DNA of 64,000 nucleotides from Pyrrhosoma nymphula. Lineage: Eukaryota > Arthropoda > Insecta > Odonata > Coenagrionidae. Positions 1 to 11,808 of the stretch are shown in pieces. Both the position numbers and the translations under genes were made by a program. Where the stretch lies: positions 45,156,417-45,220,416 of the forward strand of contig OY754329.1 in assembly GCA_963573305.1 (NCBI GenBank). The letters run 5' to 3'. The notes below the pieces were generated by a model. The model did no database searches. It saw nothing but the letters and a program-made list of their open reading frames with translations, and was not told where the DNA came from. Position 1 is the first letter of the stretch. Each line of letters opens with the position of its first letter.

Positions 1-30
1 CGGCCCCCAGGAGAACAGTGCGTTTCCAAC

Positions 31-116
31 CAGAAACTGGGAGAGTGATACGTAAACACCAGAAACTGGGAGAGTGATACGTAAATACCAGAAACTGGGA
101 GAGTGATATGTAAATG
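31..116. repeat. 29-bp minisatellite, three copies
   Basis: Three head-to-tail copies of a 29-bp unit beginning CAGAAACTGGGAGAGTGATA start at 31, 60 and 89. They differ by only a few bases, so the amplification is recent or the array is homogenised. It lies outside the retrotransposon nest that follows, and no coding function is visible. Confidence 0.9.
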
Positions 117-322
117 AACATGCAGAGCAATTCTATAGACACATCTAGTCTTTAATATTACTAATACTGTTAATTTTTGAATGCTACGAGATGCTACTTC
201 ATGCAGAGAACAAAATAAAATAAAATAATGCCGGACATATCAAGCGGTGTTAAGTGTTAGTAATGATGTTATGTTATTAAACACAAGTGAAAATTCTACT
301 CTACCTAGTAAGGGTGGGAGTT

Positions 323-660
323 TCATATGATTGATCTATCGCAACTATTATGATCCCTTATTGTACGGGGGAAAAATGACATTTTAAATCTATGGGATCT
401 GCAGTCAATGTCCCTTATCTTATTCCTGTGATCGCTTCTACCGTAGTTCGTTGTCTCTAGCAATATATGTTGAACGTCCGGTAAAAAACTGTCTGCTCCG
501 AACTTGCGCAAAAATTTAACCTGTATTTCTCCCTTCGATCAGTTAGAGATTCCCACCCTAATTCCTTCAACAATTCGGAAACACTGCTAAATTTGTCGTA
601 ACAACTTTTCACAAATCTTCCTGCTCTCCGTTGTATTCGAATTATTTCATAGATTAGTCC
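323..660 (-). pseudogene. C-terminal end of CR1-like ORF2 (element CR1-A, left piece)
   Basis: The minus strand encodes the last ~110 residues of a CR1-type reverse transcriptase, with at least one frameshift. Visible motifs are QRRAGRFVKSCY, KELGWESL and, near the end, FFPRTIRDH. They match in order QRKAARFVKNCY, NELGWEPL and FFHRTIRDF of the intact CR1 element at 58.2-61.2 kb. The piece stops abruptly at 660, where element CR1-B begins. Its upstream continuation is at 7789 on the other side of CR1-B. The two pieces are therefore one element split by an insertion. The 3' UTR runs left of 323; its end was not located, but lies somewhere before ~190-300. Confidence 0.85.
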
Positions 661-666
661 TACTTC
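661..666. repeat. Target-site duplication TACTTC, left copy
   Basis: TACTTC occurs at 661-666 immediately before CR1-B and again at 7783-7788 immediately after its TTATC tail. Removing CR1-B and one copy rejoins the CR1-A reading frame across WDPYEV and GLIYE without a gap, which supports a target-primed insertion. Confidence 0.85.
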
Positions 667-770
667 AGATAGTGAACGTACTTCAGTAGTGAACGGACGT
701 GCCTGCTGCTACCGGCCTCTGGCTTTCGAAACGACCTTGTACTTCCTCTGTCGGCTGAGAGACCTTTAAA

Positions 771-1764
771 ATGCCGAGCAGTTGCATTTCCTGTGACCAA
801 TTGGTTAAGCGATCGCAAAAGGATATTAATTTGTAATATGTACAACGGTAATTATCATCTTTCCTGCACCACCTTGACGGATAATTATCTACGGGTGCTC
901 GAAAATTTTCAGCAATCATGGTGTTGCGACGATTGTGCTTCTAAAGCTCGGTTAAAACGCGGGGATGAAACCCCAGTTTCTGGGAGACCCGGAACCGCGG
1001 TGAGACACCCGACAGACGTGCAGTTGTCAACCAACTCCTCCGATTCCATGATGCTGAAAGATCTTCTAGAACGAGTGAAGTCGCTACAGGACAATCTGAG
1101 TGAGTTCAAAACGAAACTCTCTTCTCTGCTAGAGTCATCGTATGAACCTTGGTATGAACATTCGCAAGCTCTTACCCTCATGAATGAATCAATATAAAAA
1201 ATTCATGGTCGATTAGATGCAGTGACTGATGAAAACTCGGCCTTAAAGACACGTGTTGCCCTTCTTGAGGCTCAGTTAAATCAAGTGGAGCAAGATTCAC
1301 TGAGGAATGTTATAGAAATTCATGGTATTCCTTATAAAAAAGGCGAAATAGTTGAAGCGCTAGATTTCCATACAGGGCTTGCTCTTGGAGTCAAACTGGA
1401 GGCTCATGATATTTATAAATGCTATCGGCTTAAAACTAGGTCATTGGCTACCTCCAATGTTAAGCCGTCTATAATAAAGGTCTATTTTACGCGCAGTAAA
1501 TTGACTAGAGATTCTGGGGGCTCGTCGAGTCAAAAGAGACCTCACCACTAAGGATCTAGATTATGGTGATGACACTGCCCAAACTGTTTTTGTAAACGAG
1601 TGCCTTAGTATTCCTAATCGTAAAACCTATGCCTTGGCGAGGGAATGCAAAAAAAGCTAAACTTAAGTACCTGTGGATTCAGGATGGGAAGATATTTGCA
1701 AGGGAGAGGGATGGGGCAGAACGACTAATAATCCGTAGTGAGGCGGACTTGCAGTTCCTGAAAT
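771..1764 (+). pseudogene. CR1-B ORF1: PHD-finger, coiled-coil, RRM-like protein (frameshifted)
   Basis: The ATG at 771 begins with CISCDQL and continues, after a one-base shift near 835, into YHLSCTTL and CCDDC. Together these give the C-x2-C, H-x2-C and C-x2-C spacing of a PHD finger. Next comes a Leu-rich coiled coil (about 1045-1300, including LLERVKSLQDNL and LKTRVALLEAQLN). After that is an L1/CR1-type nucleic-acid-binding segment, RNVIEIHGIPYKKGE. A second frameshift near 1515-1550 leads into the C-terminal segment VNECLSIPNRKTYAL and YLWIQDGKIFARE, ending at the stop at 1762. In this family ORF1 binds RNA and escorts it. An in-frame TAA at 1195 adds to the damage. Confidence 0.75.
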
Positions 1765-3556
1765 GACAGCGGTCAAAATGTGCACGTGAGCGCAACTTGA
1801 CCTGTAATCCTGTGCCCTCCAATATCACCCCTAATAACTCCCGGTCTAATAATATGTCTTATGTATTAAACCTGTGCCATTTCAATGTTCAATCTATTCC
1901 AGCGCATATTGACGAATTTCGTGTCTCTTTTTCAAACAAGGATTATCATGTGATCTGTGTTTCTGAATCGTGGTTGACAAGTTACATTAGTTATGATGTG
2001 GTAGGGCTTCAAGGATATCCACTCGCTCGTCACGATCGTGTCGGTAGAGTTGGAGGTGGTGTGTGTGTATACATAGAGGAGAAACTCAACTTTAAAATTA
2101 TAGAAATGTCAAATACTGCTCATTATCAACCTGAATACATTTTCATTGAAATACTGCTCCAGAAGGTAAACTTTTGCTTTGTGTCTTATATAGACCACCC
2201 AAAATCAGTTATGTAATGAAAGAATTTGAAGACGCTATTTCAAAATACCTCTCTACTTATGTAAATGTTATATTATGTGGTGACTTTAATGTTGATATGT
2301 TGAAACACACTTATGAGAGTATGTACTTAAAGAATGCTCTGTATAGTTATAATCTCTACCTTATGCCACTACAACCAACACACAACCTGCCCTGAAGTAA
2401 CACATTGCTAGATCTAGTTATTGTTGAATATGTGTCTAAGATTGTTGATTTTGGTCAGTGTTCTGTAAAATTTCTGTCCGAGCATGATTTGGTGTATATT
2501 AAATACAGGTTTAAATTTCCTAAATATAAGCCTCCACTGATCAGTTACCGTGATTTCAGCCAATTCGATCTCTCGAGGTTTGAAGACGACTGGTATACCT
2601 TACCACGGCTAATTTTTTTTATAATCCATCATATTGAGGAAAAAATTACGCCGTTTAATTTTTTTGTTACTAGTCTATTAGAACTTCATGCTCCAATGAA
2701 AAATTTAAAGATCAAACGAATGCCTGCTCCCTGGATTACAGGGGAGATTAAAGTAATTATGGCTCAACGAGATCAAACACGTAATGCGTTACAAAGAACA
2801 AAACTTGTCTCTTGTTGGGAAACATATAAGGAATTAAAAAATAGGGCAAAGAAAATGCAAACTCAGGCAAAGAAAGATTACTACGTCAAGTGTTTTGCTG
2901 AAAAATCCACCTCACGCGCAGTGTGGCAAGAAATTCGACGCTTAGGACTTGGGAATATCGTAAAGCGCAGGTTAATACTAATTTTTTGTTGAACAAACTT
3001 AATAAGTATTTCATAGTTACCCCAATTGCTGGTAATACTACTGACAATATTGATCCTTTGGTACATGAGGGACAAAGTAGCCCGATTCATGTCCCGGTAA
3101 TTGTAGAGAATTTCAAAGTTAAAAGTGATTTGTTATTTTTTCCTCATTTTACCCCCGATTTGATACTTAAATATACATCAATGATAAAGTCTAACGCATC
3201 CGGTATTGATGGCATTAGTGTAAAATTTATTAAAATGATTCTTCCGCTTGCATCACCTATGATATTAAATATTTAAAATTGTTCCCTGAATTATTCTACT
3301 TTTCCCGCATTATGGAAATTTGCCCTTATTAGACCTATACAGAAAAAGTCTAACCCAACAGATATGTCTCATTATCGCCCCATATCCATATTATGTGCCC
3401 TGTCCAAACCTCTCGAGAGATTTGCCTTTAATCACACCATAGAGCACCTTTCTCGCAATAACTTTTAAACAATTATCAATCAGGTTTTCGCACGCAGTCC
3501 GCACTAATCAAAATTATTGACGATACTCGTCATGCTATAGATAATAGAAAAATAGT

Positions 3557-6259
3557 AGGGTGTATCACAAAAAACTTTTTTTTGAAATTCAAAATTGCAA
3601 GTCGATAAAAAGTTGTCACTGTGCTCACATATGCACCAAAAAAAATTTGAGTCAAATTGAAAAATGTTTAGGTCTCCCGGAATGGGCCTAAAGTTTGATT
3701 TTTTTTGTCAAAAATGTAGATTTTCATTTTTTTTTAAACGTAAATAAATTGCAAATTTTTGTTTTCAAGTACAAAAATCTAAAGTTTCGAATGTTATTTA
3801 ACATTAGAAAAAATATATATCTTTCATGTAACATCTACGTCTCCCGAAGTCTACATGAAAATGAACATTTTTTACCAAATACACATATTTTTCAATTTTA
3901 AACCCACCCTTCAGATTAATTTCAATCATTTTTTTATATTGTAGGTATTGTTTTGCAGCATTTTTAAGTAGCGAGAACATTATTGTATGAAATTGTGAAT
4001 GCTACACTAAGGTGTGGTTTCACTGGTGCGTCTCGTGGCTGCGTCTGAACGCTGCGGCAAGTCGCTGTGGTGTGGTGCTATTTAGAAGGTCGAAAAGATG
4101 AAACAATAAGTAAAGAAATTATTAGTGGTAAATGTGTCCGGATAACTATACAAGAAGAACACATATCTTTGTTTGAAGAACGAAATTCAACATATTTTGG
4201 ACACGTTACTCCAGCCAGTGGCTCTGGGAAAGACATAGTACTGAAATTCATGAACGAAAACTGTATTGATGAGAAAACTATTTAAGCTCTTGGCTGTGAT
4301 GGTACTGCATCTAATACTGGAGTCTATAATGGATTAATTTCATTGTTCTAAAAGGCTTTAAAATGCCCAGTACGAGCAGTGGTTTGTTTGCTTCACTTGA
4401 ACGAATTGTCACTTAGAAAAGTTATGGTCGCCCTTGATGGTCAAACTTCTGAGCACAATTCTTCGAGAGGCCCAATAGGAAAACGTTTAGCATGTTGCCA
4501 AGATTTACCAGTTGTTGAGTACAATAAAATAGATAGCGTTTTTCCAGAGGTTGATTTTAAGGATTTGAGCACTGATGAAAAATATCTCTGGCAAATATGT
4601 CAAGCTGTGTTTGCAGGCTATGTTCCAAAGAGTTGGCAAGGAAACATCTTCTATGCAAGATGACTGACAATGGCAAACACCTAATTTTACGCTTTTATAT
4701 TGCATCACTTGATCCAACCCCTCAGTTGAAAAACCTGGCTGAGTTTGTAATAAAAGTTTATGCTCCCTCATGGTTTACAATTAAATGTCATCAAAGGTTT
4801 ATTTATGCTTCACAAAACGTTTTTAAGATTGTACAACTCATCAAGTGCTTAGAAGGTGATCTGAAGGCTGTTGTTCAATCAATGCTACAGAGAAATGCTT
4901 TTATGGTACACCCAGAACATCTTCTTTTGGGAATTTTGTTTGATTCACGAAAAAATATTAGGTGTTTGGCAAGCAAAAGAATACAAGTAGCTCGACAAAC
5001 AGATTTAAAAGCAAAGAGTGTTTTCAAACCCCCACAAGTTAATTTTGATGCAGAGGACTATGTATATCTTATTGATTGGCAGTCTACAACTGTAACGGAA
5101 CCACCTCTCCGAACTAACTTAAGCAAGCAAAAGCAAGAGTTGATTGTTGAAACAGGAACTAGCGATAGGAAGGAGTTTAAAACTCCTTCACACAAACAAG
5201 CAGTGGAAAGTATTGCGAATTAGGTTACAGAAGCGTCTAAGCACGTTTGTGGCTACAAAGAGAGAGATGGTTTCACTAGATCAAGATTACGAGATCTATT
5301 ATTACGAGAGAGATTACGAGATATATTATATTACTCGTAGATCTATTGCTGGACAGAAAATTCTTCCAAAGTTTGAAACGAAACATCACATCTGCAACAG
5401 CCCAGGAATAAACATCAAGTAAGACTTTATTTTCTATATCAATAAAATGTCTACTTTTTTGGAAACAATCAACTCTATCTAATATTTTTGGTTTTTTTGT
5501 AAGCATATAGATGAGTAGCTAGAAATTATTCTTTAAAATCAGCTTAACTAAAAACTTTGGTTACAGGTTGCGAGAGTTGCTGATAACTGAGATGTCACAT
5601 ACATTTAAAATTAACCTATTCCACACAGACAACTATAATATTCTTAAATGTTCATCAATTATCAAGATCTATAGATTATATAATCAAGATTCATTTTTAA
5701 TTACTTATTCAAGCTTAACGTTTCAATATTTGCAATCATTTTTTCCTTTTGAAACTAAAATCCTTTTTGCATTTCTCTTACTCGAAAAATAGACTTAATT
5801 CAAAAAAATAAAGGATAATTTTGGGCTAGTAAACACACATTAGATTTTAATACTTTTTATTTGTATGGTTAAAAGAAATTTTTAAATCAAATAAGTTGAA
5901 TATAAGTAAATGAAACTGTCAACAACAGACCTTGATTTTGCACAAATATGACTTTTTTAAACTTATCTGGGAGACATATATGTTACGCGACCGCTATAAT
6001 TCTTTTTATACTGTTAACTAAGGTTTTAAACTTTATATTTTTGTACTTGAAAACAAAAATTTGTTTTGTATTTATGTTTTTAAAAAAACTGAAAATCTAC
6101 GTTTTTTGACAAAAAAATCAAACTTTAGGCCCGTTCCGGGAGACCTAAACATCTTACAATTTGTCTCAAATTTTTTTTGGTGCATATGTGAGCACAGTGA
6201 CAACTTTTTATCCACTTGCAAATTTGAATTTCAAAAAAAACTTTTTCGTGATACACCCT
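3557..6259 (+). mobile_element. 2.7-kb DNA transposon with ~230-bp inverted ends and 6-bp target duplication
   Basis: The element begins AGGGTGTATCAC and ends with the complement GTGATACACCCT. The inverted similarity continues inward for about 230 bp on each side (3557-3785 and about 6035-6259), including the matching block around GTTTAGGTCTCCCGGAA and TTCCGGGAGACCTAAAC. AATAGT flanks it directly (3551-3556 and 6260-6265). Deleting the element plus one AATAGT restores the surrounding RT reading frame exactly. The internal gene (4067-5223) resembles a transposase-like protein I recall as repetitive in insect genomes. The superfamily is not established. A 6-bp duplication excludes TA- and TTAA-targeting families and fits groups such as IS3EU or Dada, but I cannot confirm either. 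Confidence 0.85.
4067..5223 (+). pseudogene. Transposase-like protein of the 3557-6259 element (degraded)
   Basis: A recognisable but broken ORF. Segments in order: HVTPASGSGKDI, a stop at 4283, LGCDGTASNTGVYNG, a second stop near 4350, then VVCLLHLNELSLRKV, SRGPIGKRL, DLSTDEKYLWQIC. After a frameshift near 4640 come LILRFYIASLDPT, EFVIKVYAPSWF, QRNAFMVHPEHLLLGILFD and DSRKNIRCLASKRI. Homologues I recall have the same run (CDGT, CLLHxNELPLR, GPIGK, DLSTDQ, KVYAPxWF, QRNAFxxHPEN) and are repetitive in aphids and other insects. CDGT and the downstream acidic residues are possible catalytic positions, but I cannot assign the active site. The true start is upstream or spliced; a possible intron lies in 3900-4060. 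Confidence 0.6.
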
Positions 6260-7765
6260 AATAGTCATACTCGTTCTATTTGACTTTAGTAAAGCTTATA
6301 ACTGAGTAAATCACGACATTCTCTTGGCACGATTACGCAAGCTGAAGTGCTCTAATGGCGTCCAAGCATGGTTTAAATCTTAGAGTATATAGTTATAGAG
6401 GTACCTTAATAACTCTATGGTTTAAATCATACCTCTCTGATTGCCAACAGGCGGTGAAGGGTTTGGAAGGCGTTTGTTCTGATCCATCCCCATTGCCTTG
6501 CGGAGTACCTCAAGGGTCCATTCTAGGGCCATTGTTATTTAATATTTATGACTATGAATAATCAAATGTGATTCGCACCTGTCAGTACCATTTTTACGCG
6601 GATGATCTACAAGTTTATGTAGAATGTTATTGTAATTGTATTGAGGAAACAGTTTCATTGCTTAATAAGGATATTCACGCTATATGTGCATGGGCATCGG
6701 CCAACGACCTAAAACTTTACTCTCAAAAAACGAAACCAATAATAATAGGAAGTCCTCCATTTATAATCTCTCTTGATTTTGATTGCCTCCCTAAAATAAC
6801 TGTTGAAGGAGTACAACTTGATTATGTTGATGAAGTAAACGATCTCGGTGGTGTGATAAATAGAACCTTGACTTGGAACTCACATGTTCATAGTATTTCT
6901 CAAGAACACTGTATATAGTGTTCTTGGTATTTCTAATAAAGTTTTGAAAACACTTTATCAGCTGAAACAATTCAGACACCTAATACCTTCTCCGCTACGC
7001 CAGAAGCTGGTAACCTCTTTAGTTTGACCACATATAGACTATTGCTCGCTGGTGTGCACAAATATATCAAAAGAACAAATTGCCATACTACAAAGGTTAC
7101 AGAATTTTTGTATACGATATATATATACCTGTATGATATCACAAGCGATGAACATGTCAGCCCGTATTATGAGATGTTAAATTGGTTAAAATTTGAAGAA
7201 TGACGTATGCTGCAAATGGGTGTATTTATTTTTAAATTATTAAATGTAAAGATTCCATTGTATTTATATGATCAATATGTATATGATAAGTACAAAAAAA
7301 GCGAATAACTAGAAATAATACGAACTTAATAATACCACGCCATAGAACATCTACTTACAATAAATCATGTTATGTAACATCATGTAAATTGTGGAATTCT
7401 CTTCCTCAGAATATAAAGACGTTGATATCTGTGTATGCATTCAAGAGAGCTTTGAAACAGTATTTATGCTCTAAATATTAGTATATAAAATGTAACATAC
7501 ACTTATTTCTCTGTTTTATTTTTTTGTAAAATATTTCATATCAGTGGCTGTTTATGCAAAGCATTGTAAGTGTTATGCCTTTAACCTTTTTATGTAATTT
7601 TTCCCAAGACAATACCTACCTCTAATATTATGCCTCTTGTATGTCATTATGTAGATATTACTTTACGTTGTTTTCGTAAATCTTATCAGCAGCTTAAAAT
7701 ATAAATAAATGTAAATGATGTGTACTTGTGCTCCATGGGATTATATAGTCCCAGAGTAAATAAAC

Positions 7766-7784
7766 TTTATCTTATCTTATCTTA
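7766..7784 (+). repeat. TTATC microsatellite tail of CR1-B
   Basis: TTTATCTTATCTTATCTTA directly follows AATAAAC at the end of the CR1-B 3' UTR. Short tandem tails of this kind mark the 3' ends of CR1/L2/Daphne-type elements and fix the insertion's 3' boundary. Confidence 0.8.
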
Positions 7785-7788
7785 CTTC

Positions 7789-10085
7789 GTAAGGGTCCCA
7801 TATGCTAGCGGCAAACTCCAAGTGAGGTCTCACGAGTGAAAAATAACATTGCTCTTTAACCTTCTCGTCACAATTTCCTAATATCCTTTTAATAAATCCC
7901 AATTTTCGACTAGCCTATCCGCAGATTTTCCGGACGTGTTTCCCCCAAGACAGGTCCTGAGTAAAGGCCACACCTAAATATTTAGCTGACTCTACATTTG
8001 ATAAGTTGGTTCGATTAATTGTGTAAATTTCGTTGACCGAGTTATTCTTTTTCCAAAAATTCATAACGCACTTTTTAAAATTCAATTCTAGCTGCCAAGT
8101 TTTGCACCATTTATTTATAGCATCTAGGTCTTTTTGTAACGCGATCTTGTCAGACTGATTGCCTAGGTCCCTGTACAACACTGCGTCGTCTGCGAAGAGG
8201 CGAATTTTGCTCGTAACAACGGTAGTAATGTCATTAATATACAAAAGGAACAATAAGGGACCGATGACACTTCCCCGGGTACACCTGATGTTACTTTCAC
8301 TACATCTGAGCTAACGCCATCTAGAACTACCCTCTGTTCGCGGTCGGCTAAGAACTCTCTTATCCAACATATTACGTCGTGGTGTATTCCGTAAGCTTCC
8401 AACTTAACGAGTAACTTCGAATTAGGGAACTTATCGAAAGCTTTTTTGAAATCTAGAAATATTGCGTCTACTTGGACAAGCTTTTCTCCCGAGGAAAGAA
8501 TTTCGTGAAGGAAGAGGGCCAACTGGGTTTCGGAAGACCTGCCTTTCCAGAATCCGTGCTGATTTTGCGTTAACAAGTTTTGACTATCCAAGTACCCCAT
8601 AATCGAGCTGACAATTATATGTTCCAACATCTTGCACGAGATGGACGTAAGGGAAATCGGTATATAGTTACTGGGCTCTTCCTTATCACCGCTTTTAAAT
8701 ATTGGTGTAACGTTAGCGATTTTCCAATCGTAAGGAACACGATGTTGTGTTAGAGATTTTTCAAATACTATTTTCAGGTACGGTGCTATTTCTGATGCTA
8801 ATTCTTTATAAACTCGGGCGGGAATTTGATCGGGACCGGGTGATTTTTTGGAATTAATGGATTTCAGATGACTTTCTGTTCCACGACTAGTGATATCAAT
8901 AGACTGCAATGGGTGCTTATATAGCCTAGGCATTGTAGCGACGTCATTTGGAGAGCATGTTGTATAGACGCTTTGAAAAAAGGTGTTGAGGATATTTGCT
9001 TTATCTAATTTGTCGTTTGCTCTTTCTCCTAGATTGTTCTTTAGTGACGTTACTGCTGATTTAAAGCCTTGAACCTCCCTCACGTACGACCAAAATGCCT
9101 TTGGGTTATCCTCTAAATATTCCCCCAATATTTTATATTTGAATTCCGTTAACGCTTTTTGAAAGGCCGTCTTAGCTGCTGTTTTCGCTTTCATGTATTT
9201 TTCGCATAACTTCTTATACTCCTCTTCGGGGAGACCCTGACGTGCGTTCTTCATTTTTTCGTGCCAGATTCGTTGCCACTTGAGAGATTTCCGGACGTCC
9301 GCATTATACCACCTAGGTTCAGTATTGACCTTTTTAAGTTTACTTGGTATTGCGCTAGTTATGGCTAGTCGTATGATGCTACGAAAAGTATTCCATGTAT
9401 ATTCAGTACAACGGTCTTCACTAATATCACAATTTTTTTATATGAGTTCAATAGTTCTCGTTTTAAACCTTCGAGATCCGCCTTGTGAAATAAGTATACC
9501 CTCCTCTTTATGGGTGCCTTTTTATCAGTACTAGTATGGAATCTAGCTTTTACTGCTCTGTGATCACTAATTCCGTTCACTGTTACTACGTTAAGGACGC
9601 TTTCAGGTATGTTGGTCGCCAAAAGATCTAGAACGTTGTTTCCTCTGGTCGGTGTTGTGACTAATTGATGTATGGAATTAGATGTGAATGTGTGGAGTAG
9701 AGTGTCGCACAACTCCTTATCTTTGCCGCCATTTTTGAAACTATATGTCTTCCAGTCAATCGAGGGAACGTTTAAATCACCACCGATAATTATGTTATTT
9801 TCGTTATTTTGAGGTGTGAGAAGTTCCACCAGTCTATCCAACTCTAGAACTGAATTTAAGTCTGCATCGGGTGGTCTATAATATGCGCAAATAATTTTTT
9901 TTTTCTGTTGAGCATTTAATGGAACACCACACACTTTCTAAATCATTATCTGGAAATATTTCGGTTCTGCTGACGAACACATCTTTGACTGCGATAAATA
10001 CTCCTCCTCCTGTTCTCGCTGTTCGAGAAAGGGTTTGGACTTGACCACATGTGAAGAAGAGATTAGTTGGAGCCAAAACTCACAA
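7789..10085 (-). pseudogene. CR1-A ORF2 main piece: endonuclease plus reverse transcriptase
   Basis: Reading from right to left, the endonuclease is entered at about 10076 with RTARTGGGVFIAVKD, followed by YYRPPDADLN, GGDLNVPSIDWK, VTTPTRGNNVLDLLA and ISDHRAVKARFH. The RT follows with SKKSPGPDQIPARVYKEL, YIPISLTSISCKMLEH, NQHGFWKGRSSETQLALF, DFKKAFDKF, TSGVPG (frameshift near 8253 in what should be GVPQGS), RLFADDAVLYRD and YLGVAFTQDLSWGKHV. It stops at 7789 after AASIWDPYE; the remaining C-terminus is at 323-660. The N-terminal part of the endonuclease before the TGGG motif is missing, so the element is 5'-truncated near 10085. Another frameshift lies near 9360-9380. It is a close relative of the intact element at 58.2-61.2 kb. 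Confidence 0.85.
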
Positions 10086-10645
10086 TAGCACAAGGGGATA
10101 CAGAAGCCACTGAAATGCGCAAAACTACCATATTGAAGGAATAAGTTATGAAGTTAAGACACTGAAACAGAAATATTAGCGGAAGTAAAGCCGCGATACT
10201 GCAATGATTCATCTGAACACAACTGAACCAATAAAGGTTAACAAATGAAGGAGTTATATGCAGCGATACCAGACAAATTTCGCGCGATAGCCATGCTGGG
10301 TGGATAATTTTTCTAAAGTAAACCGGCTTCAATTCCTTGCGTCAAGACACCACCTTCATAAGTCTACGATGCCCTCAAATGCACACTTTCAATAATTGGA
10401 AAAATTTGCCAATGACTCAAACACCAAGATGATGTAATGCCTTGAATTTCTTACTTTTCATTTTCTTCGAAATTTGGTAACAGTTTTTCGTAAACCAGTC
10501 CTTTGTGAAATGTAAAAGGATGAATAAGATACAACTACAACTTCCCCTATGCTACATCCATGTCTTCTTACAAGCCCATGTAAATCTATGTTTAATTAGT
10601 AAAAATAAAGGAAGATAAGAATGTTTTGCGTTATCAGATGGAGGG
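10086..10645. other. No gene seen
   Basis: AT-rich DNA between the truncated 5' end of CR1-A and the first MITE. The short open frames here lack recognisable motifs or splice context. I see no RNA gene or repeat family in it. Confidence 0.5.
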
Positions 10646-10775
10646 CTTCCATAATTCGATAACCAACGTTGGTACAATTTCCACACTTTTTATTCTCCGC
10701 CACCAACCATGATTTCAGCACATTATGCCAAAAAGTGTGGAAACTGAACCAGTGTTTATTTTCGAATTATGGAAG
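10646..10775. mobile_element. Small foldback MITE, ~130 bp
   Basis: The ends are CTTCCATAATTCGA and its complement TCGAATTATGGAAG. A second inner inverted pair, TTTCCACACTTTTT and AAAAAGTGTGGAAA, sits in the same order, so almost the whole unit folds on itself. It has no coding capacity, and a target duplication was not identified. Confidence 0.65.
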
Positions 10776-10814
10776 TACATAGTTTCCACAAAGTTAGTGC
10801 TAATACGCTCTCTT

Positions 10815-11027
10815 AAGGCCGTTTTACACGATGAAAGATTTTTTACAAATTTTTGTGAGATTGTACGTTTGTCTCAACGAAATTAGAACAGGTTCTATTT
10901 TCCGTTCAGGCATGGAGACATTCGCACAAGCGTTCATACAATTTGCCGCTTTACACAATACATTTTGCCTCATGCAAGAGTTCACGGAAGAGTTTGTACA
11001 AACAAATTTGCCATGTAAAATGGCCTT
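10815..11027. mobile_element. MITE with AAGGCCGTTTTACA ends
   Basis: AAGGCCGTTTTACA at 10815 is matched by TGTAAAATGGCCTT ending at 11027 (one mismatch as an inverted repeat). The interior has further weak inverted similarity (TTTTTACAAATTTTTGT against ACAAACAAATTTG). The overlapping open frames on both strands are by-products of this structure. The ends resemble those of the element at 46107-46610. Confidence 0.6.
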
Positions 11028-11808
11028 TATACAGATGGAGGGAACATTTTTCAATGAGTAAAACAAATGACATTGATTTCACTCAAAGAAGGGAACCTGC
11101 TTTAAGAGATAAACACGCCCCACGCAGAGACATAGGAATATCTCAGCGTTCACCATTTTGGATACGTGATAACACGAATGAGACGGCTTATTCTATCACC
11201 TGACTCCATGACGATTTATTCCGGTGTCAATCAACGATTGATAGGCGAGACGATGAGTCACATGACCCGTTTAAGCTAATCGGAGATAAGGAGCAGTCAC
11301 CAAAATACCGTACATGATGGAATCAATTTAAACTAGCACTTCTGCAGTGCGGTGGCTGATTTGTTCTGACTTTTTCTGAAGACGTAGGAAAAAAATCCAG
11401 AGAAGAGTTCGCTAGCATCTTGCAGAGCACGCAGAAGCTTCATCAATCTTATATTTTCGTAATTCGGCTCTCTCTTTCGAGGATCCTAATCTATGTATCG
11501 AAAGAAGTCTATTTACCCATCTACATACCATCGTAGTTAAATTAAATGCATATTTAAAGAGGGACGTATGATCGTTCTACAGAGGATATTTAAAACGACT
11601 ACAAAACCTCTAGCACCAAAATCACGAAATAATATTTGGTGTGCTTAAAAAAGACTGGTTAGTAGGTTATTTGGGGAAGGCGACCAACAGCTGAGGTCAT
11701 TCGCACCATTTTGTGTATCATGATCAGTGCGGCAAGAGAAACCCGGAGTCGGCATTAGCCTAATCTAAACGAAAAACTCGAGGGATTTACAGTTTTTAAG
11801 TCACATCA
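11028..11808. other. No gene seen
   Basis: Unique-looking sequence without open frames of note. It contains short stretches reminiscent of degraded repeat DNA (for example around 11200-11420) but nothing I can assign. Confidence 0.4.

Larger units (their letters stand above)
1854..7480 (+). pseudogene. CR1-B ORF2: endonuclease plus reverse transcriptase, interrupted
   Basis: The endonuclease segment (1854-2500) shows HFNVQSI, SESWLTS, GGGVCVYI, VLYRPPKIS and CGDFNVDM, typical of APE-type endonucleases of non-LTR elements. The RT starts before 3160 with SNASGIDGISVKF and runs to 3550, where the 3557-6259 transposon interrupts it. It resumes at 6260 with LFDFSKAYN, then GVPQGSILGPLLF (about 6508), FYADDLQVY (6589; the YADD catalytic box is intact) and LGGVINRTLTWN. 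The C-terminal thumb region (6990-7480) is degraded by stops. There are frameshifts near 2180, 2395 and 2970, and others. The inferred ORF2 start is the ATG at 1854. Confidence 0.8.
667..7784 (+). mobile_element. CR1-B: CR1/Daphne-like non-LTR retrotransposon, split by a DNA transposon
   Basis: A two-ORF non-LTR element of about 4.4 kb of its own sequence, extended to 7.1 kb by a nested 2.7-kb DNA transposon (3557-6259). ORF1 has a PHD-type zinc finger and a coiled coil. ORF2 has an apurinic-type endonuclease and a reverse transcriptase. The 3' end is AATAAACTTTA followed by TTATC repeats, a microsatellite tail rather than poly(A). TACTTC flanks both ends. The 5' end carries about 100 bp of leader before the first ATG, so the insertion looks near full length. 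Several frameshifts make it inactive. Placement in the CR1/Daphne group rests on the PHD-type ORF1 and tail type and is inferred. Confidence 0.82.

Noticed and set aside
10824..11066. Overlapping frames on both strands
   Set aside because: Created by the MITE at 10815-11027.
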